Shown here: positions 32,838 to 43,759 of the stretch, piece by piece
Layout: each line of letters opens with the position of its first letter
Numbering within the stretch: the first letter of the stretch is position 1
NCBI GenBank assembly: GCA_003013855.2
Contig: ML058337.1
Coordinates: 2,418,001-2,482,000, forward strand
Length of the DNA stretch: 64,000 bases
Source of the DNA: Liriodendron chinense
Lineage: Eukaryota > Streptophyta > Magnoliopsida > Magnoliales > Magnoliaceae
Direction of reading: 5' to 3'
Translations under genes and position numbers: made by a program
Notes under the pieces: model-generated
The model's input: the letters and a program-made list of their open reading frames with translations, nothing else
Told to the model about the DNA's origin: nothing
Database searches by the model: none

Positions 32838-34108
32838 CTAAGCCTCCAAACGCCTGTCAATCTGGGCAAGGCGAGCCATAATAGTCTCGTGCTGTACGAG
32901 GAGAGTGGCTTGCCCCTGAAACAGCTGAGACTCGGTCTGATCCATCCTCTGCTCAATCCGGTCAAGTCTCTGAAGTAGACGTTCCTGATGCTGGAGAATC
33001 TCAGTGAGCCATGCAGGAGGAACTAAAGATGAGGATGGATGATCAGAGGGCGAAGATGTGCCGCGACGTGAAAATGCAGGAACCGGAGTGCTGAAACGCC
33101 CTGGATGCTGACGAGGATCCTCAGATGATCGTAGAGCAGGATCGGACTCATACTCAGTATGCTGCGGGACCTCCTGCTGCTGCTGATCCCTTCTTCGTTG
33201 AAGCTCTGCTTGAGTGATCTCCATTCTGGTGATAATGGATTTGTTGAGGAGGATAGGCCTGACAGGTTTTTCGTTTGGATCTTCAAGACCTATAGAGCTG
33301 GCAAATTTCCCTATGAGGCACCCAAATGGAAGGCCTGCTGACTGACCGTCAGTCCCCAAAATGACGGAATGAATGGTGCTCATGATCATAGAGGGGAGAC
33401 ACATCTTCTCACCCTGACTGACTCGATACAGAATGGTCACCATGGTCTCAGTTAAGTCAACTTTGTTACTCTTACGGGCATAGACGTTCTTGAAGAATAA
33501 GTTGTGGAGAATCCGAAAGTCCCACGACATATATGAAGACCGAAGAGCACAACCGCTAACCTCCCTAGGGATCTCCCCGTCACAAAGAGTCCTAATCATA
33601 TCAAGCATAGGTGGAGCCTCCTCAGCAATATCAAGAAGATCACATGGATGAAGAATGGGAACATGAAGAGCCTCAGCTATGGATTCGAGACCGAAAGTCC
33701 ATACGGTGTTGTTGTAATGGACAGTGAAGGACACGGGCTCTTCAATGACGTCTTGACAGCAGGCATAAAATTTACGGACAATATTTCTTTGCACAGGTCC
33801 CCCCATATACAACACTGGCTCCCAATCTATTGCTCTCAATAAGCCTACAACATTGTAGGGTTCTAAGTCCACTAGTAGAGGCTGATCTCTCACAAATCAC
33901 ATCTCAGGTCAGCGAATTTAGCTCAATTGGCAAGATGAGATGTGTCAAGACCTAGGGATTTAGAGGGGGATTTGGAGGTTGAAGCTGCCCCTTTTCCCTT
34001 GGAAGCGGTTTTCTTGGATTTGAGTTGGGAGGGCCCCTCATCATGATGTTTCTTGGAGCGGCGTTCACGCCGAGGAGGGGGCTCATCTCTCCCACCATGA
34101 GAGGACAT
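32838..34108 (-). pseudogene. ORF2 of element F, putative plant transposon protein domain
   Basis: The 351-residue main frame (33893-32838) resembles the 'putative plant transposon protein' domain found in many plant retroelement-linked ORFs: NIVRKFYACCQ, VSFTVHYNNTVWTF, IAEALHVP, WDFRILHNLFFKNVYARK. A Ser/Pro/Gln-rich region and a coiled-coil C terminus with heptads (LERLDRIEQRM-like) follow. A basic, Lys/Ser-rich N-terminal segment starts at ATG 34108-34106 (MSSHGGRDEPPP) and stops at 33923, in a frame offset from the main one, so the gene is probably broken there. The start at 33893 is GTG. Function unknown. No catalytic motif is visible. The family call is from memory of the pattern. Confidence 0.6.
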
Positions 34109-35934
34109 GATAGCATCCAATGATACACACAAACCTTCCCTAGGTTTCAAAAGAAAAGGATGCAACAATGAAAGCACAAATAGAAACCCTTACCGGAGAA
34201 GATGACAAGGAAAAACCGAATTTGGAAGAGGAATGCACACTCTTGGGAGCTTCAATCCTTGAAAGGAGACCTAGGATACCTAGAGGAGGGCTGGAGAGAC
34301 CTTTGGAGAGAAGAGGGAAAGAAAAAAGATGAAAGATAGAAGAATTGAAGTGGTCCGACTGTTTTAAAATGGGGTCGGGCCGCACACGTAGGACGCGCGC
34401 CGGCCGGTCGGACGTGGGCACCGGCCGGTCGGACCTCAGCAAATTTTCAACCACGTCCCCCTTTATAAAAGATTTCTCTGGGGCACCAGCTGCACAGTGT
34501 GCCGGCCGGTCGGACAGGGGACACCGGCCGGTCGAACCTAAACGAAAATGCTCATCTTGAGCAGTTTTTGGGATCCGCTTTGATGGGTCCGCTATCGATC
34601 TTAAATGATGTGTCTACGACCTAATCAAGCACTTTTGAGTTTGCCAAATGTTCATGAGCATTACACATAAAAAAATTTTAAGGCAACCATATGATTTCAT
34701 GAGATTTTGATGCCTAAGATGATTAAGATTGAACACAAACTGTGATGACGGATCTTATAACCAGATTTTCATAATATGCTCAGAAATGATGAGGCTAAGA
34801 ACCTCAGATTTTACTATAAAATGATAAACCACATTTATCTAAAGGCTAACAACCTGCAAAACAGATAATTTGTTAGCCAATCCCCAATGCACAGCCACCA
34901 ATGAATTTCCATGATATTACAGATTGATCAAGTTCATGGGGCTGGCATAAGGCTATGAGATTGCTTGCCATTCATGACTCTCTTGGCAATAATCTCTGAC
35001 TTCATAATTGGAGTATGTTTCTTTAATACTCAAGGTGTTATGGTCAAATGCTTTCTCCCAAATATATAGATGTGGGGAGAGAAGGGTGATGAAGATTGTC
35101 AAGGTTTGCATGATTTCTCGCTCTTTATCACCACGGGATTTAGAATCTAGTTGTCCCATTTTTCTACCAGATCACTCCCAATATGTTATAATAAAGCATG
35201 AGGAGGAAGCATTACCATAACCATCTAAATGTGGCAAAGATGATTAATTGAAGGATTTTCATATAATTATACGTGCCACAAAAAATTCATCAAACCACAT
35301 CATCTCAGACATAAAGATAAACAAATAATAGCATATTAGATGGCTATCTAAAGAACTCAAGATTAGTTATGTTAATTATGCATACAGGGATAAGTTCGAT
35401 AGATAGAAAATGTTTAAAGAGGCTAGATTTCCTCAAGTTTACTTATAAAGCACAATTAATAGAATTTTCTCGGCAAGATTAAACAATTAAGCTTTAAATG
35501 ATATTCAATCAATTCAAGATACACAAACTTAGCCGAGAATGTCACATACTACAAATAAAGCATGCAACATATATATGGTCACAAATGAATTTTAAATATT
35601 GAGCAAAATTGACCACAATAGGGATTAGCAAAGCACACAATCAATCCAAGCTAATCCAAAAGTAATTAGTTCAACAATCAAAATGATCTAAGCATGATAC
35701 ACAAGAGTTGGACTAATCAAAAGAGAATGAGGCTTAGTCCTCAAATTTACCAATATGCACATATAGCTAACTACCTGACTAGCACACAAGGCTACCCCTG
35801 GATTTCCTAAAATTCAAAGGTCTAAAGATGTCAACTAGCTGTCTCATCTTGGTTGGCGCATAATATTAGTTTTGGGTATATGAATTGCCAATATGATTCC
35901 CAAAAACCCTTTGTTGTTTGCCCTTAACCATATT
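34109..35934 (-). other. 1.8-kb region between gag and ORF2 of element F
   Basis: No pol domain in any frame. It holds two pairs of GCCGGTCGGAC motifs (34400-34435 and 34500-34535) around a TATA-like sequence (34461-34470). It also holds three GAGG/CCTC mini-hairpins (34791-34805, 35419-35434, 35729-35742). The TATA-like site could start an ORF2 transcript, but this is speculative. Confidence 0.6.
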
Positions 35935-37134
35935 CTAAATTTTCTGGTTCAAATGGGCAACCTGCTTTAACATCTCCCCCACATAATCATATCTTTTAGA
36001 AGGGGATGAAACTTTCCTTTTCTTGCCAACCTTGCGAGATTTTTCCTTATTCTCAACTTTGGTTGAGTTCTTCACAATTTTTGGAGCCTTCCCATGTTGG
36101 CTCTTCTTTTCTTGAGTCACTCTTTCAGTCACAATTGATTTAACTATTTGAGGTCGGACTGAGGTGCATGGCGGTCGTTTTGCAATTGGGCATTCAAATT
36201 TAAAGTGTCCCGCCTCTCCACAAAAGTGGCATGAGAGAGCCGACTTGGGTTTGCTCTCAAGTGAAGAAGACTCAACTTCCACAAATACCAGAGAAGGGGC
36301 TTTCTTGACATATTTGTAACCCCATTTTTCTCTCAAATCTTTACCCATAATACAAGATTTACTTATTTGCGCATTTTGGGTTTCTTGGTCCTTGTTCTCA
36401 TTGGTGTAGGTCTTAAGTTGGTTGACCTCAAGTTTTAGAGCTTGATTTTCATATTTAACTGTTTTAAGTTCAAGCTCAAGCTCTTCAATTCTTTTTACTG
36501 CCTCTTTCAATTCATTTTGAACATTTTCCTTTTCTTTAGTTAGAGAGACATGGTCAATTTCCAACTTTTGCTTTTCAATCTTTTCTTTATTGAGCTCTTT
36601 CATAACTTTTAAATTTTCACAATAGAGCTCATTATAGACATCTTGTAATTGGTCATCCTCATCATTATCTTCCTCTTCACTATTAGAGGATGTCTCATCA
36701 TTGCTCATATTCTCCCTTAAATTGATACTTACAACTCTTTTAGTAGAAGGGATGGGCATGGATGAATCAGTTGTGTAAGAATGTTCATAAATAGATTCCA
36801 ACTTCTCCCACGCTTGCTTAGCGGATTCGCAAGTAGATATTCTATTTTGTTCCTCTTGGGAGAGGGCACAACGGATTACATCAAGGGCGTTAATATTGCT
36901 CATAGAATTGGCCCTTTCTTCTTTACTCCATTTTGATTCATCTTTTGGAGTGGAAGTGGTCGTACCCTTACTTTTAGTTTCAACAATAGGGACCGACCAA
37001 CCTTTCTCAATTATGTCACATATAGTTGGATCTAGTGACATTAAAAATATGCTCATTCTAGCCTTCCAATATGTATAATCGGATCCATCAAAGTATGGAG
37101 GACTAGAAATCAAACTTGCCTCGGAGTTGGACAT
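35935..37134 (-). CDS. gag: Copia-type gag of element F with internal deletion
   Basis: An intact 399-residue frame. The N terminus is typical of plant copia gag: PPYFDGSDYTYWKARM, ICDIIEKGW. The UBN2-type domain begins (NALDVIRCALS, CESAKQAWEKLESIYEH) but stops there. About 100 residues that usually follow in this family are missing, and the frame goes straight to an acidic stretch (about residues 145-165). A coiled coil (about 165-255) and one zinc knuckle CHFCGEAGHFKFEC (C-x2-C-x4-H-x4-C, near residue 300) follow, with a basic tail after it. It would bind element RNA. No protease or pol follows. The start ATG is 58 bp after the primer site. Confidence 0.85.
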   Translation of the reverse strand: MSNSEASLISSPPYFDGSDYTYWKARMSIFLMSLDPTICDIIEKGWSVPIVETKSKGTTTSTPKDESKWSKEERANSMSNINALDVIRCALSQEEQNRISTCESAKQAWEKLESIYEHSYTTDSSMPIPSTKRVVSINLRENMSNDETSSNSEEEDNDEDDQLQDVYNELYCENLKVMKELNKEKIEKQKLEIDHVSLTKEKENVQNELKEAVKRIEELELELKTVKYENQALKLEVNQLKTYTNENKDQETQNAQISKSCIMGKDLREKWGYKYVKKAPSLVFVEVESSSLESKPKSALSCHFCGEAGHFKFECPIAKRPPCTSVRPQIVKSIVTERVTQEKKSQHGKAPKIVKNSTKVENKEKSRKVGKKRKVSSPSKRYDYVGEMLKQVAHLNQKI

Positions 37135-37191
37135 ACTTACAAGCTCACTTAGGATCTACCTCTAGGCAATTAAGCCCTTAAAGAGGAACCC

Positions 37192-37203
37192 GCTCTGATA
37201 CCA
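37192..37203 (-). promoter_or_regulatory. Primer binding site, element F
   Basis: On the minus strand TGGTATCAGAGC, matching the 3' end of plant initiator-Met tRNA, the usual primer of plant copia elements. It lies two bases after the LTR end. Confidence 0.92.
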
Positions 37204-38297
37204 ATTGAAATTGCGGTTTTACCGCTAGTGAGATAAGCTTGAAGGTATGCTTATGTCCTAGAGGGGGGGTGAATAAGACTTTTAATAAATTCTTGCAAAT
37301 TCAAAAGCTCAATTGCATTTATACCATAATTTACCAATTAAGTGCATGTAAATGATAGCAATTGATCACCCAAGATCTAACTCGATTGACAACTTTACTA
37401 AGAGAAGTATTTCATCAAACAGTTTATACGCATTTTTGTATTAATCATTCAAGGATGGCATATGAGCATTTTGTCAAACATAAGATGGGCATACAGTTAA
37501 GCACTTATAAGATTGATCAACAAGGAAAAAAATAGACAAAATGCATTCACCACATTGCACACGATGTATAGTGGTTCGGTTTCCCTACTCTACTCCCGGT
37601 TCACGTTCTCAACCTATGAGACCACCGGATTTCACTATAGTCGTGGTTTTAAATCAAGTTAACCATCAACCTTAACATCCTTTGATCTAGGACCGCGTTT
37701 ACCATCCACCGATGGCCTAATCCAGGGACTTGACGAGTTTGGATCTCAAACTCTCACCAATCCTAATCCAAGGACGGTCATGTACACTCCCGCCGGAGTT
37801 TCCCAATCCAGGGAATAGAGATTCAATAAATGGACTCTCAAAAACTAGACATACCTAGATGATTGAGCCCCGATTCAGCGTCGTTGATGAGTAGCTTCAG
37901 CTTCCACGAATGCCTTAGCTCCTCTCCAAGCTCCCACGATCAGCTACCAATGCATATGATGATCCTAGACTAGTGTCGGGTAGGTGGGAGAAGGTATTGA
38001 TGTTCCATATGCCTATTACAATGCAATGGATAATGAAGGAACCATCAATTGGATCATTCAATGGTTATAAATGACTTCAAGATGAAGATTGAATGATCGG
38101 GACAGCCATGAATGCCATGCTTGAGTTAATTGTTCAAACCGAGCTTTGAATACTCAATGTAGTGCCATTAATGGCTAGGTTTGAAGGATGAACTCAAGAC
38201 TATGATGAGCAAAAGAGATTAGATGAAAGCCTTAATAGCCTCTCTTAATGCTCTAAATGGGTGTGCAAGTTCCCCCATAAAAGACCTCAAGATTTGC

Positions 38298-38304
38298 TTT
38301 TATA
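38298..38304 (-). promoter_or_regulatory. TATA box in LTR F
   Basis: TATAAAA on the minus strand, about 80 bp downstream of the ACCGGT-type cluster, the same order as in Athila LTRs. Confidence 0.6.
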
Positions 38305-38379
38305 GAGGCCCAAAAATGAGTTCAAACGGACATAAAACGGTCATATTCCGACCTGCCTGGGACCCCCTCCGGCTAGTCG

Positions 38380-38740
38380 GATTTGAGCTCCGACCTGTCC
38401 TCAGATGGGTCGAGTAAATGGTCCAGAAATGAAAAACTCGCTGGACAGATTTTGGCTTAACCGACCTGCTGTCCGGCCGGTCGGATTGGGCAGCCGACCT
38501 GCTGTCTGGCCGGTCGGCCGGCCGGTCGGCAGACCTGCCCAAAACACGCTGGAATGGTTTAAACATGCAGGCCGACCGGTCAAGACCGGTCGGCTGTGCT
38601 TCTGGAAAATACAGCGTCCGGCAGGTCGGCCGACCGGTCGGATGATCCATCCAACCTATTGGCCGGCTGGTCATTAGACCGGTCGGCTGAAGAGTTTGTT
38701 CTTTTAATGCTGGTCCAGGACCAGTGACCGGTCGGTCGGC
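38380..38740 (-). repeat. CCGGTC palindrome cluster in LTR F
   Basis: About a dozen copies of GACCGGTC, GGCCGGTCGG or GACCTGC variants, some overlapping as GGTCGGCCGACC. Base composition differs sharply from the A/T-rich rest of the LTR. Confidence 0.85.
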
Positions 38741-39114
38741 ATGCCTAATCTAGCCCAGATTCAAGTTGATTTCCAGCTGAATATGTGTGTCCCACTACGG
38801 AGATTTTCCTATTGATTTTCATAGTTGGGCACCTACTTAATGAAGGTCCAAGACTGATCATTTTGACCTTAAGACCGTGGATTAAATGGCTAAGATTGGA
38901 ATGATTAAAATGCCATAAATACGGGTGTTTTGGGATCCTATAGGCTGTCTATATGCAACTTACCTTTCGAGCTTGATTTGGCTTGAACTTGAGTGCGAAA
39001 AGCTGCTTTGGTCTTCAAGTCTTGAGTCTTCAAACTTCGTCGGGACTCACAAAACTCAACTAACTTACATAGTCACGGAATTGACAAAACGATGCACTGA
39101 TTTGTGCACTAACA

Positions 39115-39679
39115 GAATGGTCCATTTTAGATGAAGGGCTATAAGCGCTTGAATATAACGCTGCATGGCTCTGGATTGACGTCTCCTTGATGGTCAATCA
39201 TGTAGTCCTGTTTAGGGAAGGCATGACACAACTCAATGAGGCGAGACACTTTAGAGTTGATCCCTTTGTTGAGGAGAGACGCGGTCATTTGCAGTCCCTC
39301 CTGCCAAAGCTTGAATTGTACGAGGCAGACATAACTGTGATGAGGCAGGAATTGGCAGGTTGCTACTGTCGAGCATCAGGGAGCCACGGATCAACTGGTG
39401 GATATAGACAATGAGATAGTGCGGCTACAGGCTGAACGCTCAATTGTTCATCTCAATCTCTCAAAGTTTGGCAATCAGAAGGCTCGTCTGCAATCATCTG
39501 TTGAAAAGCGCGAGGCTAAACGTAACGCCATACAAAATCAGGTTGCAGAATTAAGGGAGTTCCTTCAGAGCGTTCCTGATCCTGCACAGGTTTTAGCTGA
39601 GGTGGAGGCAACACAGAGGGAAACTCAGGAGTCTGCAATTCACTTGTTAGAACAATGTTTAAGAAATTTGAACAATTGA
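39115..39679 (+). pseudogene. Tail of the antisense mobile domain gene of element E
   Basis: Homologous to 21095-21659 of D: frames with LLPKLELYEAD and LAEVEATQRETQESA, ending CLRNLNN and a stop at 39677-39679. It is a coiled-coil C terminus, split by a frameshift near 39400. The upstream part was displaced by element F. It shows that the antisense gene belonged to the family before D and E diverged. Confidence 0.8.
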
Positions 39680-40101
39680 ACTTTGTAACGATAATGTTGT
39701 AATGATATGTCTACTATTCACATGATTTTTGTTATGTGTTTCATCTACTTGATACTTCTTTTGTTTGAATTTGGGCTTGAAAATAAAGCAGACTATTTTG
39801 AAAGGTATGTCCCCCTATCAGGACTCAAACCTATGCTTATGCGAAATGGGTGTGACCGAGTCCTGATCTTAAGGCTCATCTTTCCATTCCAACTCTTGAC
39901 AATCTCGGATCGGGCGGGGTGGCGGTGCCTAACACGTCTCGGGTTTTAATGACTTTCCTGATACCTGTGTAAACACACAAAATAGATGATTAGTACCTGT
40001 AATTGTAAGCATTGATCATCGTATGGTATCATTTCTTTTGGTGTTTGTTTATTACACTTTCCCTCTAGTGGGGTGTTTACAAATCACAATGGTATGCTAT
40101 A
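39680..40101 (+). other. Spacer between converging 3' ends in E
   Basis: 422 bp, no ORF, related along its length to the 430-bp spacer of D, including a GGGTGTTTACAA block before the pol stop. Confidence 0.7.
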
Positions 40102-41300
40102 TCAAGTATAATATCTTTTAAAAAATCGGCCATTCACCAACGAGTTGATGCCCTGCCCCTTGCAATCGATCACTCGATAGGCCCCATTGGAATAAACTTC
40201 ATCGATGATGCATACCGTATCCCATTTCAGTTCAAATTTGCTTTTAAGACCTTGAGCTGGTACCGAGCGTTTCATCATTAGTACCAAATCACCCCTCTTG
40301 AACACCCTACCACGAACTCGTTTGTCGTATGTGGCTGAAATTTGCTTCTGATACATTTCGAGCCTTTGTTGAGCTGTGAGTCTCTTTTCATCCAAATCGT
40401 CAAGCTTAACCATTCTAGTCTTGGCATTTTTCTTGGATGTCAAGGAGTGCCGGAGTGTCACCCGTAATGACTCAACCTTTATTTCCTTCGGGACCACCGC
40501 CTCCGTGCAGTATACCAGTGAGTAAGGCGTGGCCTTGGTGGCTGTGCGGTATGTGGTCTGATACGCCCATAATTCTTCAGGCAAGCACTTGTCCCAATCT
40601 TTCTTATTTTTCGCTACCGTTTTCTTCAAAATCTTCACGATAGTCTTGTTAAAGGCTTCAGTTAACCCATGCGCAGGAGGATAGTAAGGTGTCGAATAGT
40701 AGTGCTTGATCTTGAACTTCGTGCATAACTTGTTGATGGTGGCATTCTTGAAGGGTGTTCCATTGTCGGTGGTGATTTTCTCGGGAATACCATGTCGGTA
40801 TAATATGGCATGACGGATGAAACTTCTACATGTTTGGCCTTCACGCTCCTAAGCGCCACTGCCTCGGCCCACTTGGAAAAGTAATCTGTTGCAGCCAAGA
40901 TGTATTGGTGCCCCTGGGAAGAGAGTGGGCTGATCGGTCCAATCACATCCATGCCCCAGGCTGCGAAAGGCCAGGATATCACCGATTGATACAACTCTTT
41001 CGGTGGTGAGTGTATAATATCTGCATGGATCTGGCATTGATGGCATTTCTTGACATATTTTATCGCATCTTTTGTCATCTTGGGCCAGTAATACCCCATG
41101 TGTCGAATACGGTGGTGCAAGTTCTTACCTCCTTGATGATCACCGCACTCTCCTCCCGTGAGACTCCTTTAGTGTGGCATCCGCTTCATCTTGGTCTAAG
41201 CAACGCAGCAATACTCCCTCATATGAGCGCTTATAGAGAATGTTGTTCTGCATTACAAATGAACCAGCGCGTCTTCTAACCTGTGTGCGTATCTTGGGAT
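40102..41300 (-). pseudogene. Tat integrase, element E, broken
   Basis: Zinc finger with intact KKCHQCQ near 41030, AWGMDVIGPI with the first Asp near 40945, and DYFSKWAEA. A frameshift after the SVKAKHVE segment hides the second Asp region (40810-40760). The C-terminal frame 40638-40102 ends KRYYT like D. Better kept than D at the zinc finger. Confidence 0.85.
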
Positions 41301-41346
41301 CTTCTGGCAAAAACCCTTATTTCAAATAGTCGACGAATGGCCTTTT

Positions 41347-42474
41347 TCAGTCATTTGCTTCCGTAATCTCGAAGCAACAGATGGGGTTTACACTTGATTT
41401 GCCACCACGCAGTACAGTCGTCGGTAGAATCCTTCTTTCTTCGATTATTACTTGAAGCGGGTTGCCCCCAGGATTAGCCAGAGCAACGGCTAGACTGGCC
41501 AGCGCGTCAGCTTGTACATTCTCCTGCCTCGGTATATGTGAAATGTTGTTGTTGCGGAATTGGTCAAACAATGATTGCGCTTGGCGACAGAGAGGTGATA
41601 ACTCAGGTTTGCAGACCTCATATTCTGTCGTCAACTGTCCGATGACTAGCCTGAAGTCACCATAGATCTGTATTGCTTTGATTCGCATCTCTAAGGCGAG
41701 CTGCAGTCCGATGATGAGGGCTTAATATTCTGCTTCATTGTTAGTGCAAGCTGGCACGATCGTAAATGAGTAGGGCAACAAATCTCTCTGGGGACTGATA
41801 AATATGACCCCTGTTCCTGCCCCTATCAACCTGAAGACTCCGTCAAAGTACATCTACCAGAGTCGTGGTTCTCCGACCATCATGACCTGATCATCTGGGA
41901 GATCGCATTCCATTTCTTCACTGCTCGGGACTGGATACGTAGCGAGAAAGTTTGCGATCGCCTGTCCTTTAATAGCTCGGGCTGGGATGTATGTGATGTC
42001 GAATTCAAAGAGGAGAAGGGCCCACTTAACTAAGCGCCCAGATAGCATAGGCAGGTTTATGAGGAACTTGATCGAGTCCGCCTTGGATATCAACGTTATT
42101 TGGTGTGAGAGGCAGTAATGCCTAAGTTTCTTCGTAGTAAAAATGAGAGCGAGACATATCTTCTCAATTGCTGAATAGTTGAATTCGGCCCTCTCCAGCG
42201 TGCGGCTCAAATAATATAACGCATTCTCCTTCTCTTCTTCGTTCTCCTGTGCCAGGACTGCCCCTAATGAGTTATCACCTACTGCGATGTATAGAATCAG
42301 CGGCTTTCCCTTGATTGGGGCGGCGAGGATTGGAGAATTCCCGAGCATTTCTTTTAGTGAATCGAAAGCTTTCTGACAAGCGTCATCCCATTCAAACTTA
42401 ACGTCTTTCTTGTTGAGGCGAGAGAACGACTGACAACGACCAACCAAGTTTGAAATGAATCTTCTCAGAACGAC
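41347..42474 (-). pseudogene. RNase H and second RNase H, element E
   Basis: First RNase H in frame 42480-41854 (LYIAVGDNSLGAVLAQ, FNYSAIEK, LISKADSIKFL). The second, archaeal-like domain is split: a stop near 41853 comes before it, and YGDFRLVIGQLTTEY is in 41688-41347 together with HIPRQENVQADALASLA, the end of the domain. The RT side is cut by the B insertion. Confidence 0.83.
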
Positions 42475-42504
42475 TGACAATGACCAAACTTAATGTCTTT
42501 CTTG
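42475..42504. other. Templated filler at the E/B junction
   Basis: After GAATCTTCTCAG, E sequence stops. The ~35 bases that follow are made of two pieces copied, with C-to-T differences, from 42428-42447 (ACGACTGACAACGACCAA) and 42394-42415 (AACTTAACGTCTTTCTTGTT). Element B then starts in mid-LTR. This is a repair scar rather than an integration junction. Confidence 0.75.
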
Positions 42505-43506
42505 TTGGCAAAACTCGCTGTACTATTTTTGGACGTTTTGCGACCGGTCGTGCGACCGGTCGTCAGGGAGCTCAGACCAGTCGTCCGACCGGTCGTCTAC
42601 GTAATAAAGCTTCTCCGTGAAGCTCCGAGATTTTCTGCGCAGTGCGTAACCTTACGCAATTTCTGGATGTTTCCGACGCAAGGGGCTTCCAAACTATAAA
42701 AGGACACCTAGTGGCTCTTCCTATGTCATCATAGAAGCCAAGGAAGGTCGTGGGAGAGGACGAAAGTCGTCGTGGAGTGTCAGCAACCCTCCAATTTCTG
42801 GTTTTTCTAGTTTTATGCTTTCTATTATGAGTTCTAGTTGTAGTATGACAATACTCGGCTAGGATCTCTTAGCTAAGGCTGAGAGGTGAAGCTTGTAGCC
42901 AATTTCCATGTTTGATTCAGTTTAATTCAAGTAATTTCAATTCAAGTTTGGGTTTTTATTCTTTTAGTCCCTTAAGTTGATAGTTTGAGATGTCTTATGA
43001 GAGTTCATGTGCTCCGGACATGAATTCCTTGCAATTCTCTGATATTATCATATGGTGTTTTGTTTAGATTCGAATTATAGTAATCCTTGAGCAAGCCATA
43101 GTCCATAGGCATGGCTGTTACTCCGAAGGCTATGATTTTGAAATCTACATGTGTTGAATGGGACTAGAACTTGGGAGTTCAACTTGAATGGAATTGAATG
43201 TGTTTGAATGATTTATTTTCCAACTAGATGAGAGATAGGACTTCAAATCTAGTTGTGTATCTTGCTTGGATTGATTGGATTGGCATGGGATTGCTACAAG
43301 AGGATCCCTGAATGCCTTAGTACCTTAAATTACTGGTTTTCATTAAGTTACTATTTTAATTTAATTGCTTAATTGAATACTCATATCTATTGCAAACAGA
43401 GTTGCTGGAGTAGTTTGAAAGTTGTTTCTAATTCCCTGTGGATCGACCTCGGTCTTACCGAGTTTTATTACTACATCGCAGCCTTACACTTGAGGCGAAG
43501 CGAACA
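42505..43506 (+). repeat. 5' LTR of element B, missing its first ~430 bp
   Basis: TTGGCAAAACTCG here corresponds to 50801 in the 3' LTR; nothing upstream of that is present. It ends AAGCGAACA at 43506. Against the 3' LTR it has extra ACCGGTC units and a few indels. Confidence 0.9.
42644..42701 (+). promoter_or_regulatory. LTR promoter of B (5' copy): hairpin plus TATA box
   Basis: GCGTAACCTTACGC at 42644-42657 and TATAAAA at 42695-42701. An ACCGGT cluster (42540-42597) lies upstream. Confidence 0.7.
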
Positions 43507-43512
43507 AGTTTT

Positions 43513-43530
43513 TGGCACCGTTGCCGGGGA
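43513..43530 (+). promoter_or_regulatory. Primer binding site, element B
   Basis: TGGCACCGTTGCCGGGGA, six bases after the LTR end. It has one mismatch to the Athila tRNA-Asp-type site, at a different position from the mismatch in C. The leader 43531-43759 has nothing else recognised. Confidence 0.87.
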
Positions 43531-43759
43531 ATTTAGATAAGGGTTTTCAAATTATTTTAGTGGCTGTAGAAGTAGAAGTAGATAGGTTTTCTGATTTTTT
43601 TTAGAACTAACAAATTGTTTTGTTTTGTAAGATTTCTAATCTAGTTAAAAGCGCATCAGGTGATACCTTTCTAACTTAGCTTTTTACAGATTTTCTATTT
43701 TCAGATTAATTTCAGATTTCTAGGAATTAGGACTAGTTTAGTTTTTGGTTGAGTGGTTT

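Larger units (their letters stand above)
11479..39114 (-). mobile_element. Element F: non-autonomous copia-type element, interrupted by D
   Basis: F occupies 11479-12589 and 32219-39114. These two parts are joined by the CCATC duplications flanking D. On the minus strand it reads: 1909-bp LTR, initiator-Met primer site, copia-type gag, 1.8 kb without clear genes, a second ORF, then non-coding sequence with two polypurine-type tracts. No protease, integrase, RT or RNase H is present, so it is a large non-autonomous element. Its 3' LTR is outside the window or was lost to element C. At its right end it cuts the antisense gene of E. GAATG (39115-39119) is the candidate target duplication. Confidence 0.82.
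37206..39114 (-). repeat. 5' LTR of element F
   Basis: On the minus strand it starts TGTTAGTGC at 39114 and ends GCAATTTCA at 37206, 1909 bp. The right edge is fixed by the resumption of the E antisense gene at 39115, where GAATGGTCCATTTT matches D near 21095. Only one LTR is in the window. Confidence 0.82.

Noticed and set aside
33841..33893. GTG at 33893 as the true start of ORF2 of F
   Set aside because: Plant genes start with ATG. An ATG-started basic segment at 34108 precedes it in another frame, so the frame is more likely broken than GTG-started.
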